DNA from: Ophiostoma sp. CBS 140.51
Lineage: Eukaryota; Ascomycota; Sordariomycetes; Ophiostomatales; Ophiostomataceae
Length of the DNA: 64,000 bases
NCBI GenBank assembly: GCA_029298735.1
Contig: JANSLP010000030.1
Coordinates: 62,001-126,000 of the forward strand
Reading direction: 5' to 3'
Each line of letters opens with the position of its first letter. Positions within the stretch are counted from its first letter, which is position 1. The notes below the pieces were generated by a model. That model had not been told where the DNA came from. It worked only from the letters and a program-made list of their open reading frames with translations, and searched no databases. Below, piece by piece: positions 46,585 through 58,005 of the stretch. The position numbers and the translations under genes are program-made.

Positions 46585-47561
46585 ATGCCTATCAGAAATC
46601 CCTTTGCGAGGCGCACGGCCGCCGACGAGCCGACTCTGCGCCCCGACTCAGCCAGCAACAGTTCTCTTAGTGACCTCCCGAAGCTGCCGTCCTTTGAGCG
46701 AGTCGACACCATCGGGTCCATGGCCTCGTCGTCGACGAGTATGCGCAGCCGCCGCAGCCAAGACACTGGTGACTACAAAATGAGTGGTAAGTCGCGACGT
46801 GCTCTTCTTTTAAAAATGCTTCCGCTAACAATACAGTCGTCAATGACAGCGGCGTCTACCTCCCGCCCTCGCCGACATCGGAACGCGATGCTTTCTGGTC
46901 CACCTCCGCCTCGGCCAACGGCAGCAACGGACACGGCGGCCACCGCCGCACCTACATTACATCCCTGAGCGCCTCGCTCTCCCGGTCATCCACCGACAAC
47001 AACGGCCACAGCCCCACTGCGGCGAGTCGCAGCAGCTTGGGCGACATTGAGCCCTTTAGCATCTCACGCGAGTCATTTGACTCGTACCGCCGGTCCTTTG
47101 ACATTTCGGCCAAGTCGCCCGTCGTGGCCTCCAATGAATGGGGCAACAACGCTGGTGTCGGCCGTCAAAGTTTGGACTCTTCGACATTCCGGCGCAAAAA
47201 CACCAGCAGCAGCAACGGCAGTGGTGGGAGTCAACGGCAATCACGCCTAGCCAGTGAGCAACGCTTCCCGCCGGCCGACGAGGGTTTTGAGGATGTCGAA
47301 TTCGACGATGGACGCAACCACAACCACTCATCAGAAACGGCCAACAACGAGGCGGCAACGACGACGGCCGGCAGTGTTGCCGCCAACTTTATGCGCAAAC
47401 GGGGTGCCTTCTTCTCCAAGTTTGGCAGCGACCACCTCGCCGAGAACGGTGCTACCCGGAAACGGGCCCCGAGCGGCCAGGGTGCCGAGCTGACACCCAT
47501 GGACCGCAATACGAGCCGGCCCTTAACTGCGGTGGCAGCTGAGCCTCAAGAGGCACAGTAG
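46585..47561 (+). CDS. Disordered protein of unknown function, Sordariomycete type
   Basis: Exon 1 is 46585-46786 and exon 2 is 46837-47561, joined in phase 1 over a 50-nt intron (gtaagt, gctaac, atacag), giving 308 aa. The start context is cacaATGCC. The protein begins MPIRNPFARR and is Ser-rich throughout, with no predicted domain or membrane segment. Short stretches look conserved from memory of related fungi: FERVDTIGS, QDTGDYKMSVVNDSGVYLPPSP across the splice junction, FSISRESFDSYRRSFDISAK, and near the end RKRGAFFSKFG-like and GQGAELTPM-like segments. The repeated RxxS/SFD motifs look like phosphorylation or 14-3-3 sites. Function is unknown. Confidence 0.8.
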
Positions 47562-48657
47562 ATGATATGCTACTAAACCACACTTTTCGGAACACCGCCA
47601 TTCGCTTCATGTACACATGTTTTTCGACTACTTTATTTTGTTTGTTTTTTCGACGTTCCGAGAGAGTCGGTCTTCCTTCGCCCGTTTGTATACTGCTCGA
47701 CTACACATACACGACTTATCGAGACGGATCCAGGAGCATTTTTTTCTTGTATATTTTTTGGCAACACCGGCGTTTGGCTTTCATTTCAGAACATGAGGCT
47801 TGTCCACGACAGCTCATAGTTTCTTCATTTTGTTGTATTTATTTTGGACTTATGGATAATGGATAATGGGTAATGGCTTGGACTGAAACTAGAAGCAATC
47901 ATATGCTTCGTTGTTTAAATATCAAATATCAAACATTTTAAGGTTATCTATCTTCAACTTCTTCGCCAGCAACAGTCTTTTTTCCACCGGGTATGCCGGT
48001 CGCTCTCCAGGTGGAGAAGTTGCTTCTTGGCTGCCGAAACCGCATTGGTTTTCCATTCTTGCTCTGTTTCCCCGTCCCTCACTTCTCCCGTTATGAACTG
48101 CTTTGCAATTGCTCCACACTTTACAAAATACAGCACTGTTTGTCTGCTAGCCCCAGATGATGCCATTTCCAACAGCAATTCTCCCATTCCAGGGGCAGCA
48201 ATGACAGCATCCAACGGCGTACAAACTGCCATGACAGATAAACAAAAGGCTTTAACGGAAGGTTCCCGTCGCTAAAATAAGGGACCGTTCCTGGAAATTA
48301 ACTTTCTGAACGGCGTTTACAGGATTCGTCAACTTACTTTACAACGCCGTTGGTTGGTTAATTGCCGCTTTCTGTGAAGCTAGATCTTCTATCCACAGTC
48401 GATTTCGGTTTGCATTTTTCTGTATTCTGCATTATCGACCTGACAGATGTCATGCAGGACCAAGCCCGTATGACTCGCCTTTGCTTGTGTTGGTGTTGAT
48501 TTTCCATTCTTCCATTTGAATGCAGCATCTATTTTAACCTGAATTTTTTTTTTAATTCATTTTCATTCTTGATAAAGTTTGTGATGTTTTATTTGCCGCG
48601 ATTTTATTTTCTCATATATTTTTTCTTTTGCATTTCTATATTACGATACTCCTTACG
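47562..48657. other. Intergenic region, no gene seen
   Basis: This 1.1 kb AT-rich stretch lies between two plus-strand genes and holds a 3' UTR and the promoter of the MFS gene. Short direct repeats (ggataatg, atcaaat) are present. No RNA gene was recognised. Confidence 0.5.
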
Positions 48658-50505
48658 ATGTCTTCATTACTTTCCACAGCAGAACGGAGTTTGGCCGTAC
48701 CACAAGAAGACCCCGATACGACAACAACAAACACAAAGATGCAGACCTTGGACCACACAGAGTACTCAAACCACGACCGGATAGAACACAGTTCTAGCTC
48801 AGTCGAGCATCAACGGCTGCTCGCCGAGGACGACGATGATGATAACAACAGCGACCTCGAACTGGATATCGAGGCCGAGCTCGGCCATACACCGGTTGAC
48901 CCCTCACACACCACTACCGCCACCTCCGACGACGACTGGAAGCCGCCACCGGGGTTCCTCTGGATCCAGGTCGCCATCATGGCCAATGTCTTTCTTTCTG
49001 GCTTCGACGGCACCATCACGGCCTCCACCTATGCCGTCATCAGCTCCGACTTTGGCGCTGCCAATGCTGCGTCTTGGCTGACCACGTCGTATCTTGTGAC
49101 TAGTACGGCCTTCCAGCCATTGTATGGCCGTGTATCTGATCTCGTCGGCCGCCGCGTCTGCTTCTTGCTGTCCACCGCCGCCTTTGCTCTGGGCTGTGCC
49201 GGCTGTGCCCTCGCCCCCAGCATTTTGGTTTTGAACAGCATGCGCGCCCTGGCCGGTCTCGGCGGCGGCGGGCTCATGACCATGGCTACCATTGTCAACT
49301 CGGACATGATTCCGTTCCGGCGGCGCGGCATGTACCAGGCGATGCAGAACGGCGTGTACGGCTTTGGTGCCATTTGCGGCGCCTCCTTTGGCGGCAGTAT
49401 TACGGACACGATTGGATGGCGGTGGTGTTTTGCATCGCAGGTGCCCGTGTCGATTGTCGTCTTTGTGCTCGGCATGCGTGTCGTCAAGAACCCGGCGCAT
49501 ATGCTGTTGTCCGGCGTGGACGGCTCGTTCCGCCGTACCTGGGCACGAATCGACGTTACGGGTGCACTTTTGCTGGTTGTGGGCGTCTCTGTGCAGCTCG
49601 TCGGCCTCAGTCTTGGCGGCAATGAGCTGCCCTGGAGCAGTCCTTGGGTGTGGCTGTGCCTTGTCGGGAGTGTTGTGCTGTTGGCACTCTTCTTGGCTGT
49701 TGAGGGCCGGCGAGAACGTACCACGGACGCGGACGGCAGGCCGACTGTTGCCCCCATCATCCCGCTGCGTATGCTGCGCGGCCGCTTGCCACTGGCTACC
49801 CAGGCGGCCAACGTCTGTGTTGGGTTCGCTGCATATGCCTACCTTTTTAGTCTGCCACTCTTCTTCCAGGTTGTGCTTCGTGACTCGGCCACCAAGGCCG
49901 GCGCCCGTCTTGCCATCCCGTCGCTGGCATCGCCCATTGGCGGCCTTGTTGCCGGTGTCGTCATGTCCCGATGGGGTCGCCTGACCACACTTGTGCGTGT
50001 TGGTGCCTTGTTCATGGTCCTTGGCAACGGACTGGTGGCATCGCTTGGGTTTGAAGGCGTTGCTGCCTGGAAGTATCTCGTGTACATATTCCCCGCCAAC
50101 CTGGGCCAGGGCATCGTGTTCCCCGGCCTGCTATTTACATCGCTGGCGACCTTTGAGCACAATGACCACGCCGTGGCCGCGTCGTCTGTCTACTTGATCC
50201 GGTCGCTGGGCATGGTCTGGGGCGTAGCGATTACGTCGGCCGTGCTACAGACAACGCTGAGTCTGCGGCTGCCGCAGGTGTTGGCGGACGCCATCAAGGA
50301 CACCGACGAGCTGGAGCGTGTCGTCGATGAGCTGCGACACTCGGTGTCGTACCTGCTGGACCTGCCCGCGGGCTTGCAGCTAAAGGCCCGGCATGTTTAC
50401 TATGAGGGCCTGCAGTATTCGTTTGCTGCGTCGGCCGTTGTGGCCCTGCTCGCCGTGGTTGCGTCGCTCTTTATCAACGGCAAGGGTCTCCGGAGCACCA
50501 AGTAG
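48658..50505 (+). CDS. MFS transporter, DHA2 type, vacuolar VBA/Fnx-like
   Basis: A single exon of 615 aa starts at the first ATG of the frame (48658); a later Met (MQTLDH) is a possible alternative. The first 100 residues are hydrophilic and acidic and include EHQRLL at 50-55, a [DE]xxxL[LI] sorting signal read by AP-3 on the way to the vacuole. About 14 membrane segments follow, from GFLWIQVAIMANVF onward. MFS motif A is GRVSDLVGRR (157-166), and an antiporter-type motif C is visible (GAICGASFGG followed by WRWCF). These features fit the drug:H+ antiporter-2 branch that includes yeast Vba and fission yeast Fnx1/Fnx2, which move basic amino acids into vacuoles. The substrate is inferred only. 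Confidence 0.85.
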   Translation: MSSLLSTAERSLAVPQEDPDTTTTNTKMQTLDHTEYSNHDRIEHSSSSVEHQRLLAEDDDDDNNSDLELDIEAELGHTPVDPSHTTTATSDDDWKPPPGFLWIQVAIMANVFLSGFDGTITASTYAVISSDFGAANAASWLTTSYLVTSTAFQPLYGRVSDLVGRRVCFLLSTAAFALGCAGCALAPSILVLNSMRALAGLGGGGLMTMATIVNSDMIPFRRRGMYQAMQNGVYGFGAICGASFGGSITDTIGWRWCFASQVPVSIVVFVLGMRVVKNPAHMLLSGVDGSFRRTWARIDVTGALLLVVGVSVQLVGLSLGGNELPWSSPWVWLCLVGSVVLLALFLAVEGRRERTTDADGRPTVAPIIPLRMLRGRLPLATQAANVCVGFAAYAYLFSLPLFFQVVLRDSATKAGARLAIPSLASPIGGLVAGVVMSRWGRLTTLVRVGALFMVLGNGLVASLGFEGVAAWKYLVYIFPANLGQGIVFPGLLFTSLATFEHNDHAVAASSVYLIRSLGMVWGVAITSAVLQTTLSLRLPQVLADAIKDTDELERVVDELRHSVSYLLDLPAGLQLKARHVYYEGLQYSFAASAVVALLAVVASLFINGKGLRSTK

Positions 50506-50784
50506 GCTAGACGTTGTTGAGGTGCTGTAGTTGTAAATAGTCATCACGTATATAGAGCATAACCCAAAGAATTATTCTGAACATAGATGCCAAAATTTGT
50601 GATGTGACTGGTTCTATGAGATGCAACAACAATGAAGAGAGATACAAAAGTAAACAAAAAGAAGAAGGCGGCACAGTGTTGACTGCCGTCACCAAAAGGC
50701 ACAGAACACAGATGCAATATTAGGAACAACAAAAAACGAAGATAAAAACACAGCAATAAAAGCACCATCTCTTCCTACCTCCAT

Positions 50785-52349
50785 CTACTTCGTCTCAAAG
50801 CTGTACTTGAGCCAACCGCCCAGCGCCTGCAGACTCTCCCAGCGCACCGCCTCGTCCGCCTCGCCCATCAGCTGCATCACCCGCGTCTTGAGGCCTAGCT
50901 TCTCGAGCGTGCTGCGCTTCTCCGGCACCTCACGCACCAGCGCGCCAATGTCGTTGCATGCAATCGCCAGCACGGCCTTATCGTTGTCCCAGGGCTTGGC
51001 CATGATCTCGGCCAGCTTGCGCGGGATGGCGCCATTGTCTTCGTCCAGGATGCGGCGGGCGTTCTCGGCCCAAAAGACGGTACTGCGGTGCGGCGGCGAC
51101 CAGCGCAGGTGGCCCGTGTTGACCTCGGCGACGTACTCGTCAAACGTGGTCTTGGTGGCGGTGTACTCGTCCAGCAGGTCGCGCAGCTGCTGCAGGTCGT
51201 CCTGCAGGTCCGGGTCGGCGTGCTGGCGGCCGGCGACGTTCTTGAGGAGGGCGGGCAGGCGGGCGAGGACAGCGGTGGGCAGGAGCGTGGCACGGTTGTT
51301 TGAGAGCAGGTTCAGGAGTGTGGCCACGAGCAGGCGTGTGGTCTTTTCCTTGGGCGACAGCCGCAGCAGCTGGGTCGCCAGCAGCACGAAATCGTATTCC
51401 CTAATCGGTCAGCATGAGAAATCAAAATATAGTGGGCGCAGAGGGAGACCTACTCATTCAAATCATCGCCAATGTCGGCGGCATCAAAAGATAGCTGCCA
51501 CAGCACCAGCAGCACATGGTACAGCAGCTGCAGACCAACACCGCCGCCGATCGAGCCTTCTAGTAGTGCACCGATACGGCTGGTCACTGCGTCACCACCG
51601 CTGGCCGACGAGCCATTGTGGCCGTTACCTGTGGCACGCCACAGACCCGCTGCCGTGTCCTCACCACCGCTCGTGCTCACGCCGGCTGCTGTCCGCAAAA
51701 TCTTGATCAAAGGCGCCACTGTTTCGCTGCGCTGCGCCCAGAACTGCTTGCGTGTCGCCCGGCCATACAGTAGCGACGACGACTCGAGGACGCCAATATC
51801 TTGGAGGCCGGCGTCGGTGCTCTGCTGGGCCAGCGTCGACAGGTAACTTAGGAGGGCGGGCAAAGCGCGCTCGAGTGTGGCCTTGGACTCGTCGCGTGCG
51901 TTGGAAAGGAGCGTCGTCAACACAGTCGCCGTCAGCAGCGGGATCGGGTCATCGGCGTTGTTGGAGTGGGCGAGCAGCGGCAGAATGTTGCGGTAGGGGT
52001 CTTCCTTCTTTGCCGTCGCCAGGATCGCCTTGGCGAGTGATGGGATGGCCTCCAGCAAATCGTTGAGCAGCACTAGAATGTACTGCACCACATCGGTGCG
52101 TCGTGCGGCCGATTGCAGCACACTTGGTTGGTCGTCGTTGGCACCACCGGCAAACAGTATCCGGTAGCCGTCCAGATCGCTCTCGACGGCCTGCTTGCGG
52201 ACGTCCTTCTTGACCTTGTCGACGGCGCGGATCTTGGTCAGCTGCCACTCCAGCACGGTGCCGGCTCTAACTGCGCCATCCCAGGGAATCGGCCGTGTGC
52301 GGATGTTGTTCTGCAGCGCCGTCAGGTAAGTCGGCGCTTCGGCAGACAT
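50785..52349 (-). CDS. VMA13: V-type proton ATPase subunit H
   Basis: Exon 1 is 52349-51454 and exon 2 is 51400-50785, joined as LNE-EYDFVLL over a 53-nt intron, giving 503 aa. Subunit H belongs to the V1 sector and couples ATP hydrolysis to proton pumping; it also blocks ATPase activity of free V1. The protein is an all-helical HEAT/ARM-like solenoid. Family landmarks are the FWAQRSETVAPLIKILR segment in the N-terminal domain and the C-terminal FWAENARRILDEDNG block and KAVLAIACNDIGALVRE to GLKTRVMQLMG region. The yeast protein is 478 aa. A Gly/Ser/Ala-rich loop near residues 235-260 is an insertion. It converges with the MFS gene, 279 bp apart. Confidence 0.95.
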
Positions 52350-54676
52350 TGTGGCGTTGGGGAGGGAAGACGAAGAAAGGATGGAGGAGAGTCGAAGAGG
52401 TCGAGAGTCGATCGAGGTCGATGATGAAAGGATTGTTTCGATAAAGTCGTCGGCAATTAATGCATCAATGCTGAACTGTTGATGCCACTTTAAAAAAAGA
52501 CCTTCGTCACGGCCTGTCGTGTGTTGGCGGACGGGATGACGAGGGGGGGTGGACGAGATAGACGGCAGTTGGTGATAATCGGTGCCTGGTGACGATGGTG
52601 TTCAATGGTGTCAATCAGCTGGCAAAGCAAGACTGGTTGTCAAAGGAAGGCTGCTGCTACGCTCCTTCCTGCTGGCCTCCCCCCATGCGCGGATTGATTG
52701 ATACAGCACTGCACACTAGGGAGGTTTAGGTGCTCGGCTACCGCCAATGAACTTGCACGCCCCGCTAAGCTCCCCCAAACTTGGGCCACAAAATGCCGCG
52801 TCCAACACCGCCACGGATTAGGAAAGAGGCTGGTGCGATAAGATAGGAAGGAGCGATAGACCAGATGAAAGAGATCAAGAGAACATGAGATGACATGATC
52901 GCATGCCGTACTTTAAATACATTTTTTGAAACGAAGGAAGTCACTAAAAATCAAACAAAAATAGGAAAAAGACAAAATGCAAAAAGAACGTACAACACCA
53001 GGGATTCGCTGGTCGTCACCGACCCAGCTACTAATCCGGCGGTTGCTGGCTTATCTAGGGGAGAGCGGACGGGATCCCGAGCTTTCCAGCGCCTGTGGTC
53101 GTACGTGGGAGATGAGGTACGATGGAGGGTTTAAATAGACTGCCTTTGAAGAACCTCAGAGACCTCAGAGCTCTCGTCGAGAGTAAACACGGTTTATGAC
53201 GGACGTGGTGAGTTGGAGGGCCAGTTCATGGTAATGTCACGTGATATCGGGATATGACTAATCTAGTCGCCCCGTCAGCGGCGGGGCTTCCCGAACAGGC
53301 ACAAAACAAGTAAACATCCCGCTGGACCATTGTTGGAGCACCTGCATGAGCGGCCTGCATCACCACCACGGACGAGATGGGTGGCTGCGTCTTTCCGATT
53401 GGTTCGGTGTTTTCTCATTATTCACTCTGCGTTGGCAAAAGCCATCCAAGCCCGTATTTTGCGTCGAAAAAAGCTGCGCGGACAGAAGACACCTCGGGGC
53501 GTTGTATTCTCTGCCTTGGCAGCGCACGCCGGGAGAGGCGCATTGTGAGTGTCACCATCTGAGAGGATGAAGCGACGGAAGAGATCAAAGAAGAAAAGAA
53601 CAAAAGAGATCTCTTCAGCCTAGAACAAGCGTTCATCTATCTTTTTTCAAACTGACAAGGGTTGTTGATTTGACGATGAACTGGCAGTCGCGAAAAAGAG
53701 CCCATCGCACCTTCCTCACGATGACGAGGCTGCTGCCGCCCCTCTTTGCCCCTGTGAAAAACCGAGAGGCTGGGTTTTGGGCACAATGGAAGGAGGTTGG
53801 GGGAAATGAGAGGCGCCTCTTCCCAGGTCACACCCCTGTATTTTTGAGTGTTTTTGCAGCGTTGTGTCGTGTTTGCCCACCATTGCCCACCATTAACAAC
53901 ACTCGCACCCCTGTCCATCCTGTTTACTTACTGGCTTTCTCTCCACTGCGACCACTTACAGCACCCACTCGAGGCCTCTGCCCGGCCATCTGCTCCTTCC
54001 TCCCAGCCATTTTTAATATTTTTTGCTCACTCTTTCGTGACTTGGCGATTTGCGCCTTCCCTGCCCAGCGCGGCACGCGTGGGTTAAAGTGCCTGCAGCC
54101 TCCCTTTTAAGACGACGCAGAAAGCCAAATGCATTCCAAAAGGACTTTTGTTTCTCTCTCTTTCAATTTGATCTGCTCTTCAACTCTCCCTCTCTTTTCT
54201 TTTTTTTTGTCTGCTCAGTCTTTACATCTCGCATCCTGTGTTTCCGACCTTGCATTCCTCGACTCTCACAACTTTCAACTCTGCACCAATTCTCGACCCT
54301 TGTCCAGTGACGACATTTCGGCCTGACGACTGGATACAATTTGATTTTCAGTCTTTTCTCTGCAGCAAAATACCTCGAATCAAACATCAGATAACCTTCA
54401 CTTTTGAGTTTTGTTCTAGCTTCGTCAATTTAAGCTTTTCAATCCGCATTCCAGCGCATGGTCTCGATCCTTCAGTAGTCTTTTTCTCACTCTCACCGAC
54501 TCGCTGCTCTCAACCCCACCTCTCGACCACACTTCACATTCCAGTCACAGCAAGACCGACTTCTGCTGTAACGCAAGATCACCCCGAGTTGTCCGGCTCG
54601 GCGGCAGGGCCTGACTGGCAATCGTTTGCTTTTGTCTCTCAAACTCATCTCAAATCACCTCACAACAAATCTCACA
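52350..54676. other. Divergent intergenic region with long leader
   Basis: This 2.3 kb lies between VMA13 (minus) and a membrane-protein gene (plus). The plus strand from about 53900 is C/T-rich and reads as 5' leader. A CACGTGATATC element lies at 53238-53248. No convincing gene or RNA is present. Confidence 0.5.
53238..53248. promoter_or_regulatory. CACGTGATATC element
   Basis: An E-box-containing 11-mer identical to the one at 58382-58392 in the RPL9/VPS26 promoter. It lies about 890 bp upstream of VMA13 and 1.4 kb upstream of the plus-strand gene. Function is inferred from the CACGTG core only. Confidence 0.25.
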
Positions 54677-55846
54677 ATGTTCTCTGAACTCTGCAACAGC
54701 TTCCGGCGGGGGCCTCCAGCAAGCCTGCCCTCGGCCGCTAAGCTCCTTCCTCTTCTCCTCCTCACACCGACATCAGCACTTCCAGTACCCGAGACTCCAG
54801 AAGACCCTCGGCGAGACCTTTCAAAGGAGATTGAAAAGGAGCGGATCAACGTTGTCGTCGCCCGCTACGAGCTCTACACCACAACCTGGACTGAGACCGA
54901 GACCTTCACAAGCACCTACAGCTCAGGCTCACCAGCTCTTGCAACGGGCGGTGTCTGCACTCCCGTGGCTGGTTCTGGTCAGATTGCCTGTGGCAGCGTG
55001 TGCTGTGGCAGCTGGCAGTACTGCCCGTACAACGGCCAGTGCCTGGACAACCCGGGCGCTGGTGGCGGCGGCGACGGTGGCACGACGACCAACTTTGCCG
55101 CTCCGACCACGACCCCCGTTTACTACACGACCTACACGACCAACGGCGCGACCGTCACTACACCTTACAAACCGCCCTACAAGGCCACCTTGGGTACCGG
55201 CACTGAGTCTGGTACTGCCTTGGGCGCCACTGGCACTGGCGAAGCTGTGACCTCGACGACCTCTTCCAGCCATCTGTCGGGTGGCGCCATTGCCGGTATT
55301 GTTATTGGCACTCTGGCTGGCGTCGCTCTGCTTATTGCGATTTGCGCCTGCTTCCTTGTCCGCGGTCTCTGGCACGGTCTCATGGCCATCCTGGGTCTTG
55401 GTGGTAAGAAGCGCCGCGGCGAGGAGGACGTCACCATTATCGAGGAGGAGCGCTACCGTCGCCACAGCGGTGCTGGCCAGCACAGCAGCTGGTACGGTGG
55501 TGCCGGTGGCGGTGGTCGTCCACCTCCGCCTATGAGTGAGAAGAAGAGCAGCGGCAAGGGCTGGCTGGGTCTCGGTGCCGCTGCCGGTACCCTTCTGCTT
55601 CTTCTCGGCCTCAAGCGCCACAACGACCACAAGAACGAGGAGCGCCGTCGGCCGATGCGGTCTCGCAGTGAGATTAGCAGCGGCTACTACAGCGCCTCAT
55701 CCTACACGGCGACCGTTCCGAGCAGTCAAAACTCACGGCGGTCGAGAGGCACACGGGCCAGCCGACGCAGCGATCCCACCCGCGTGTCGCGATCGTCTCG
55801 TCCTTCCCGGCAGTCTCGCCCGTCTCGTGCTCCGTCTCGGATGTAG
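54677..55846 (+). CDS. Secreted/membrane protein with Cys cluster and basic tail
   Basis: A single exon of 389 aa starts at ATG 54677, preceded by a C/T-rich leader. Residues about 19-37 are hydrophobic and end in Ala/Pro, consistent with a signal peptide or anchor. A short Cys cluster follows (Cys 94, 105, 109, 110, 116, 122) and then a Thr/Gly-rich, probably O-glycosylated stalk to about 200. A strong membrane helix covers 203-228 (GGAIAGIVIGTLAGVALL). A cytoplasmic part contains a second hydrophobic stretch at 296-312 and ends in a tail of about 60 residues rich in Arg and Ser. The layout recalls fungal cell-surface sensors of Wsc/Mid2 type, but no WSC domain is visible and I do not recognise the family. 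Confidence 0.75.
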   Translation: MFSELCNSFRRGPPASLPSAAKLLPLLLLTPTSALPVPETPEDPRRDLSKEIEKERINVVVARYELYTTTWTETETFTSTYSSGSPALATGGVCTPVAGSGQIACGSVCCGSWQYCPYNGQCLDNPGAGGGGDGGTTTNFAAPTTTPVYYTTYTTNGATVTTPYKPPYKATLGTGTESGTALGATGTGEAVTSTTSSSHLSGGAIAGIVIGTLAGVALLIAICACFLVRGLWHGLMAILGLGGKKRRGEEDVTIIEEERYRRHSGAGQHSSWYGGAGGGGRPPPPMSEKKSSGKGWLGLGAAAGTLLLLLGLKRHNDHKNEERRRPMRSRSEISSGYYSASSYTATVPSSQNSRRSRGTRASRRSDPTRVSRSSRPSRQSRPSRAPSRM

Positions 55847-56796
55847 ACGTCACAGCCAGTGACTTTTTCAAAATCAAACATCAACCCCAACTCACCACTA
55901 TTTTCCTTTTCCTAGCACATATTTTGTTTATACCCGAAAGGGCACACTTTTGTATTTAACTCGCATCTTTTGTCATCATTGCGACGGCGTTTGGGATGGG
56001 ATATATCAAAGCAACGACAACGACATCAAGAAAGGGGGATGACCAACAAGAAGAAGAAGATGAGGAGGATATGAAAACGAAAGAAGAAAAAGACGAGACG
56101 AAGAATACTCGATCTATACCAATGAAGATTTGAAGCTTTTACGAGCAATCTATATTATGCCTACTATTTAATCAAAACGATATACAATAATGAACCTGCA
56201 CCAACAAATTGTCTTGCCTCCTAGTAGAACACTGCTCAAATGAACATAAAACATCCGCCATAATCTTCTAAGTGAATCTATTGCCGTAGTTGTCATTGCG
56301 TTCATATCACATATCACACGATGGGTAAATTTTGAATATTTTTTTGTTACATTAGAAACAAATACCGCCCCGTTCGCCTTCGCCCATATTGGATGTGACT
56401 GTCCTTTCTCTTTGGCAGTTTTGAAACAGACCAGAGACACGTTCCCAGAAAAAGAGGAGATGGAAAAGAATAAGAAGCTTTTTTTATTTTTTTGTCGAGA
56501 GGGTAGCAGATTTTTAGGTGTATTCAGCCCCCATTTCTTTGTTGTCTGTGTTGTGTAGAGGATCGAGCAGCTCCGTATCATTGTTGTACAGAAACCCTGC
56601 CTCTCTCCTCTCACAACGACAGACCATCAACTGCCCTCTCCACCCCATTCGCCTTTTTTTCCTGGTGTCCCGTGGTGAAAACAAAACCGCAAACCGAGAG
56701 ATAAAAAGGAAAAAGACCGTTTGGTAATCACATAAATATATCGTTGATAATTGAAATGAAAAAACACCAAATCTTTTTTATGCCCTTTCCCCTTCT
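55847..56796. other. Convergent 3' intergenic region
   Basis: This 950-bp AT-rich stretch lies between the stops of the membrane-protein gene and RPL9. A 148-codon minus-strand frame (56168-56614) has no coding character I can support. No RNA gene was recognised. Confidence 0.5.
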
Positions 56797-58005
56797 TTAC
56801 TGGTCCTCGACAATGTTGCCCTTCTCCGAGACGTACAGACCGTCAAGGAACTTCCGGATATCCTTGTTCCGGACCTTGCAGATCTGCTGGATGTCTGCTG
56901 CGCTCTGGGAGACAGCCTCGAGGGAGTTGCCGGACAGGATCAGCTCATCCTTCTGCGCCTTGGAGATCTCGACCTCGACACCAGCCTGCATCACCACCCG
57001 CCGCACAATCTTCTCGCCGATGAAGTTGCGGATCTCGACCTCGTGCAGGCCGGTCTCGGCGTTCTTGTCCAGGTTGACGTTGATGGGGAAATGGGCGTAG
57101 ACGTAGCGCATCTTGTACTTGTAGCCCTTGGTGACACCAATGATCAGGTTGTTGATCAGCGTCCGGACGGTGCGCAGGGTAGCGACATTCTTGCGGTTAC
57201 CGTGGTGGATCTCGATCTGGATGACGTTCTTTTTCGGCAGGGAGAAGTTGACGGCGACATGGCTCAGGTCCTTGGTGAGCTTTCCCCGGGGACCCTCAAC
57301 GGTAACGAGTCTGGACTTGATATGAACCTTGACTGGAGAGGAGGGAGGTGAAGTTAGTATACATGTCATGTCTAGAGTGAAAATTTTGACGTCCATCGTC
57401 AATCTCAAAAACAAAGATTCGAAGCGCGGGCGAAGTCGACAGATCGAAAGGGGCAAAGAAGCAGGCAGTGAGTCGTCGATGTGGCGGTTGTTGTCATCAT
57501 TGTCGTCATTGTCGTCGAGCATGGACTTTCCTCCGTCATGGATGCTGTCCAACTTTGTCGTCCAAATCTGTCGTCCAATTTGTCGAGTCATTCCATTGTC
57601 GAGAAAAACGCATCGACATGGTGTCGTTTGTCCACCTCCATTTCTTCTGTCGCTGCAAATGCCATCCGGAACACAAATGCAAGGAGTAGATGCACCCTTC
57701 CTCCTCAATCGTTGGTCCGTCCGTACTTTTGCAGGAAGTTGAAAATGGAGATGGATGCCGCCACGATTGTCGAGATGATGCCTTCGTTCAGGGCGCCAAT
57801 GTTGTCAATGCCGTTCGTACTGGTAGTGCCTCTGCCTTCTGTCCCTCTCGTGGTCGGTCGGTCTGTCGTCGAGTCGCGATGCGCATCCGAAATGATTTGT
57901 TTTTGAAGAAAGACGACGGGGTCAAAAAGAACAGGATTTGTCTCGTTGTAAAATCGTACCTCCTTCCGGAATCTCCAGAATCTCCTCAGAGTGAATGTAC
58001 TTCAT
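56797..58005 (-). CDS. RPL9: 60S ribosomal protein uL6 (L9)
   Basis: Exon 1 is 58005-57960 (15 codons plus one base) and exon 2 is 57332-56797, giving 193 aa. Splicing joins MKYIHSEEILEIPEG to VKVHIKSR, the expected uL6 N-terminus. The protein binds the large-subunit rRNA near the sarcin-ricin loop and P-stalk base. Both uL6 domains are present, with family signatures VTVEGPRGKLTKDLSH, LRTVRTLINNLIIGVTKGYKYKMRYVYAHFPIN, and the late SKAQKDELILSGNSLE, IQQICKVRNKDIRKFLDG. Length matches orthologues (about 190 aa). The intron is 627 nt, far longer than any other coding intron in the window. RPL9 shares a divergent promoter with VPS26. Confidence 0.95.
57333..57959 (-). other. Unusually long RPL9 intron (627 nt)
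   Basis: The intron begins gtacga and ends tactaac...cctctccag, with a perfect TACTAAC branch site. It includes a minus-strand open stretch ending at 57705 with a hydrophobic segment (IISTIVAASISIFNFL) but no ATG in frame. Confidence 0.8.

Noticed and set aside
57494..57500. C-box-like ATGATGA in the RPL9 intron as a snoRNA candidate
   Set aside because: No CUGA D box or closing stem was found at the right distance.
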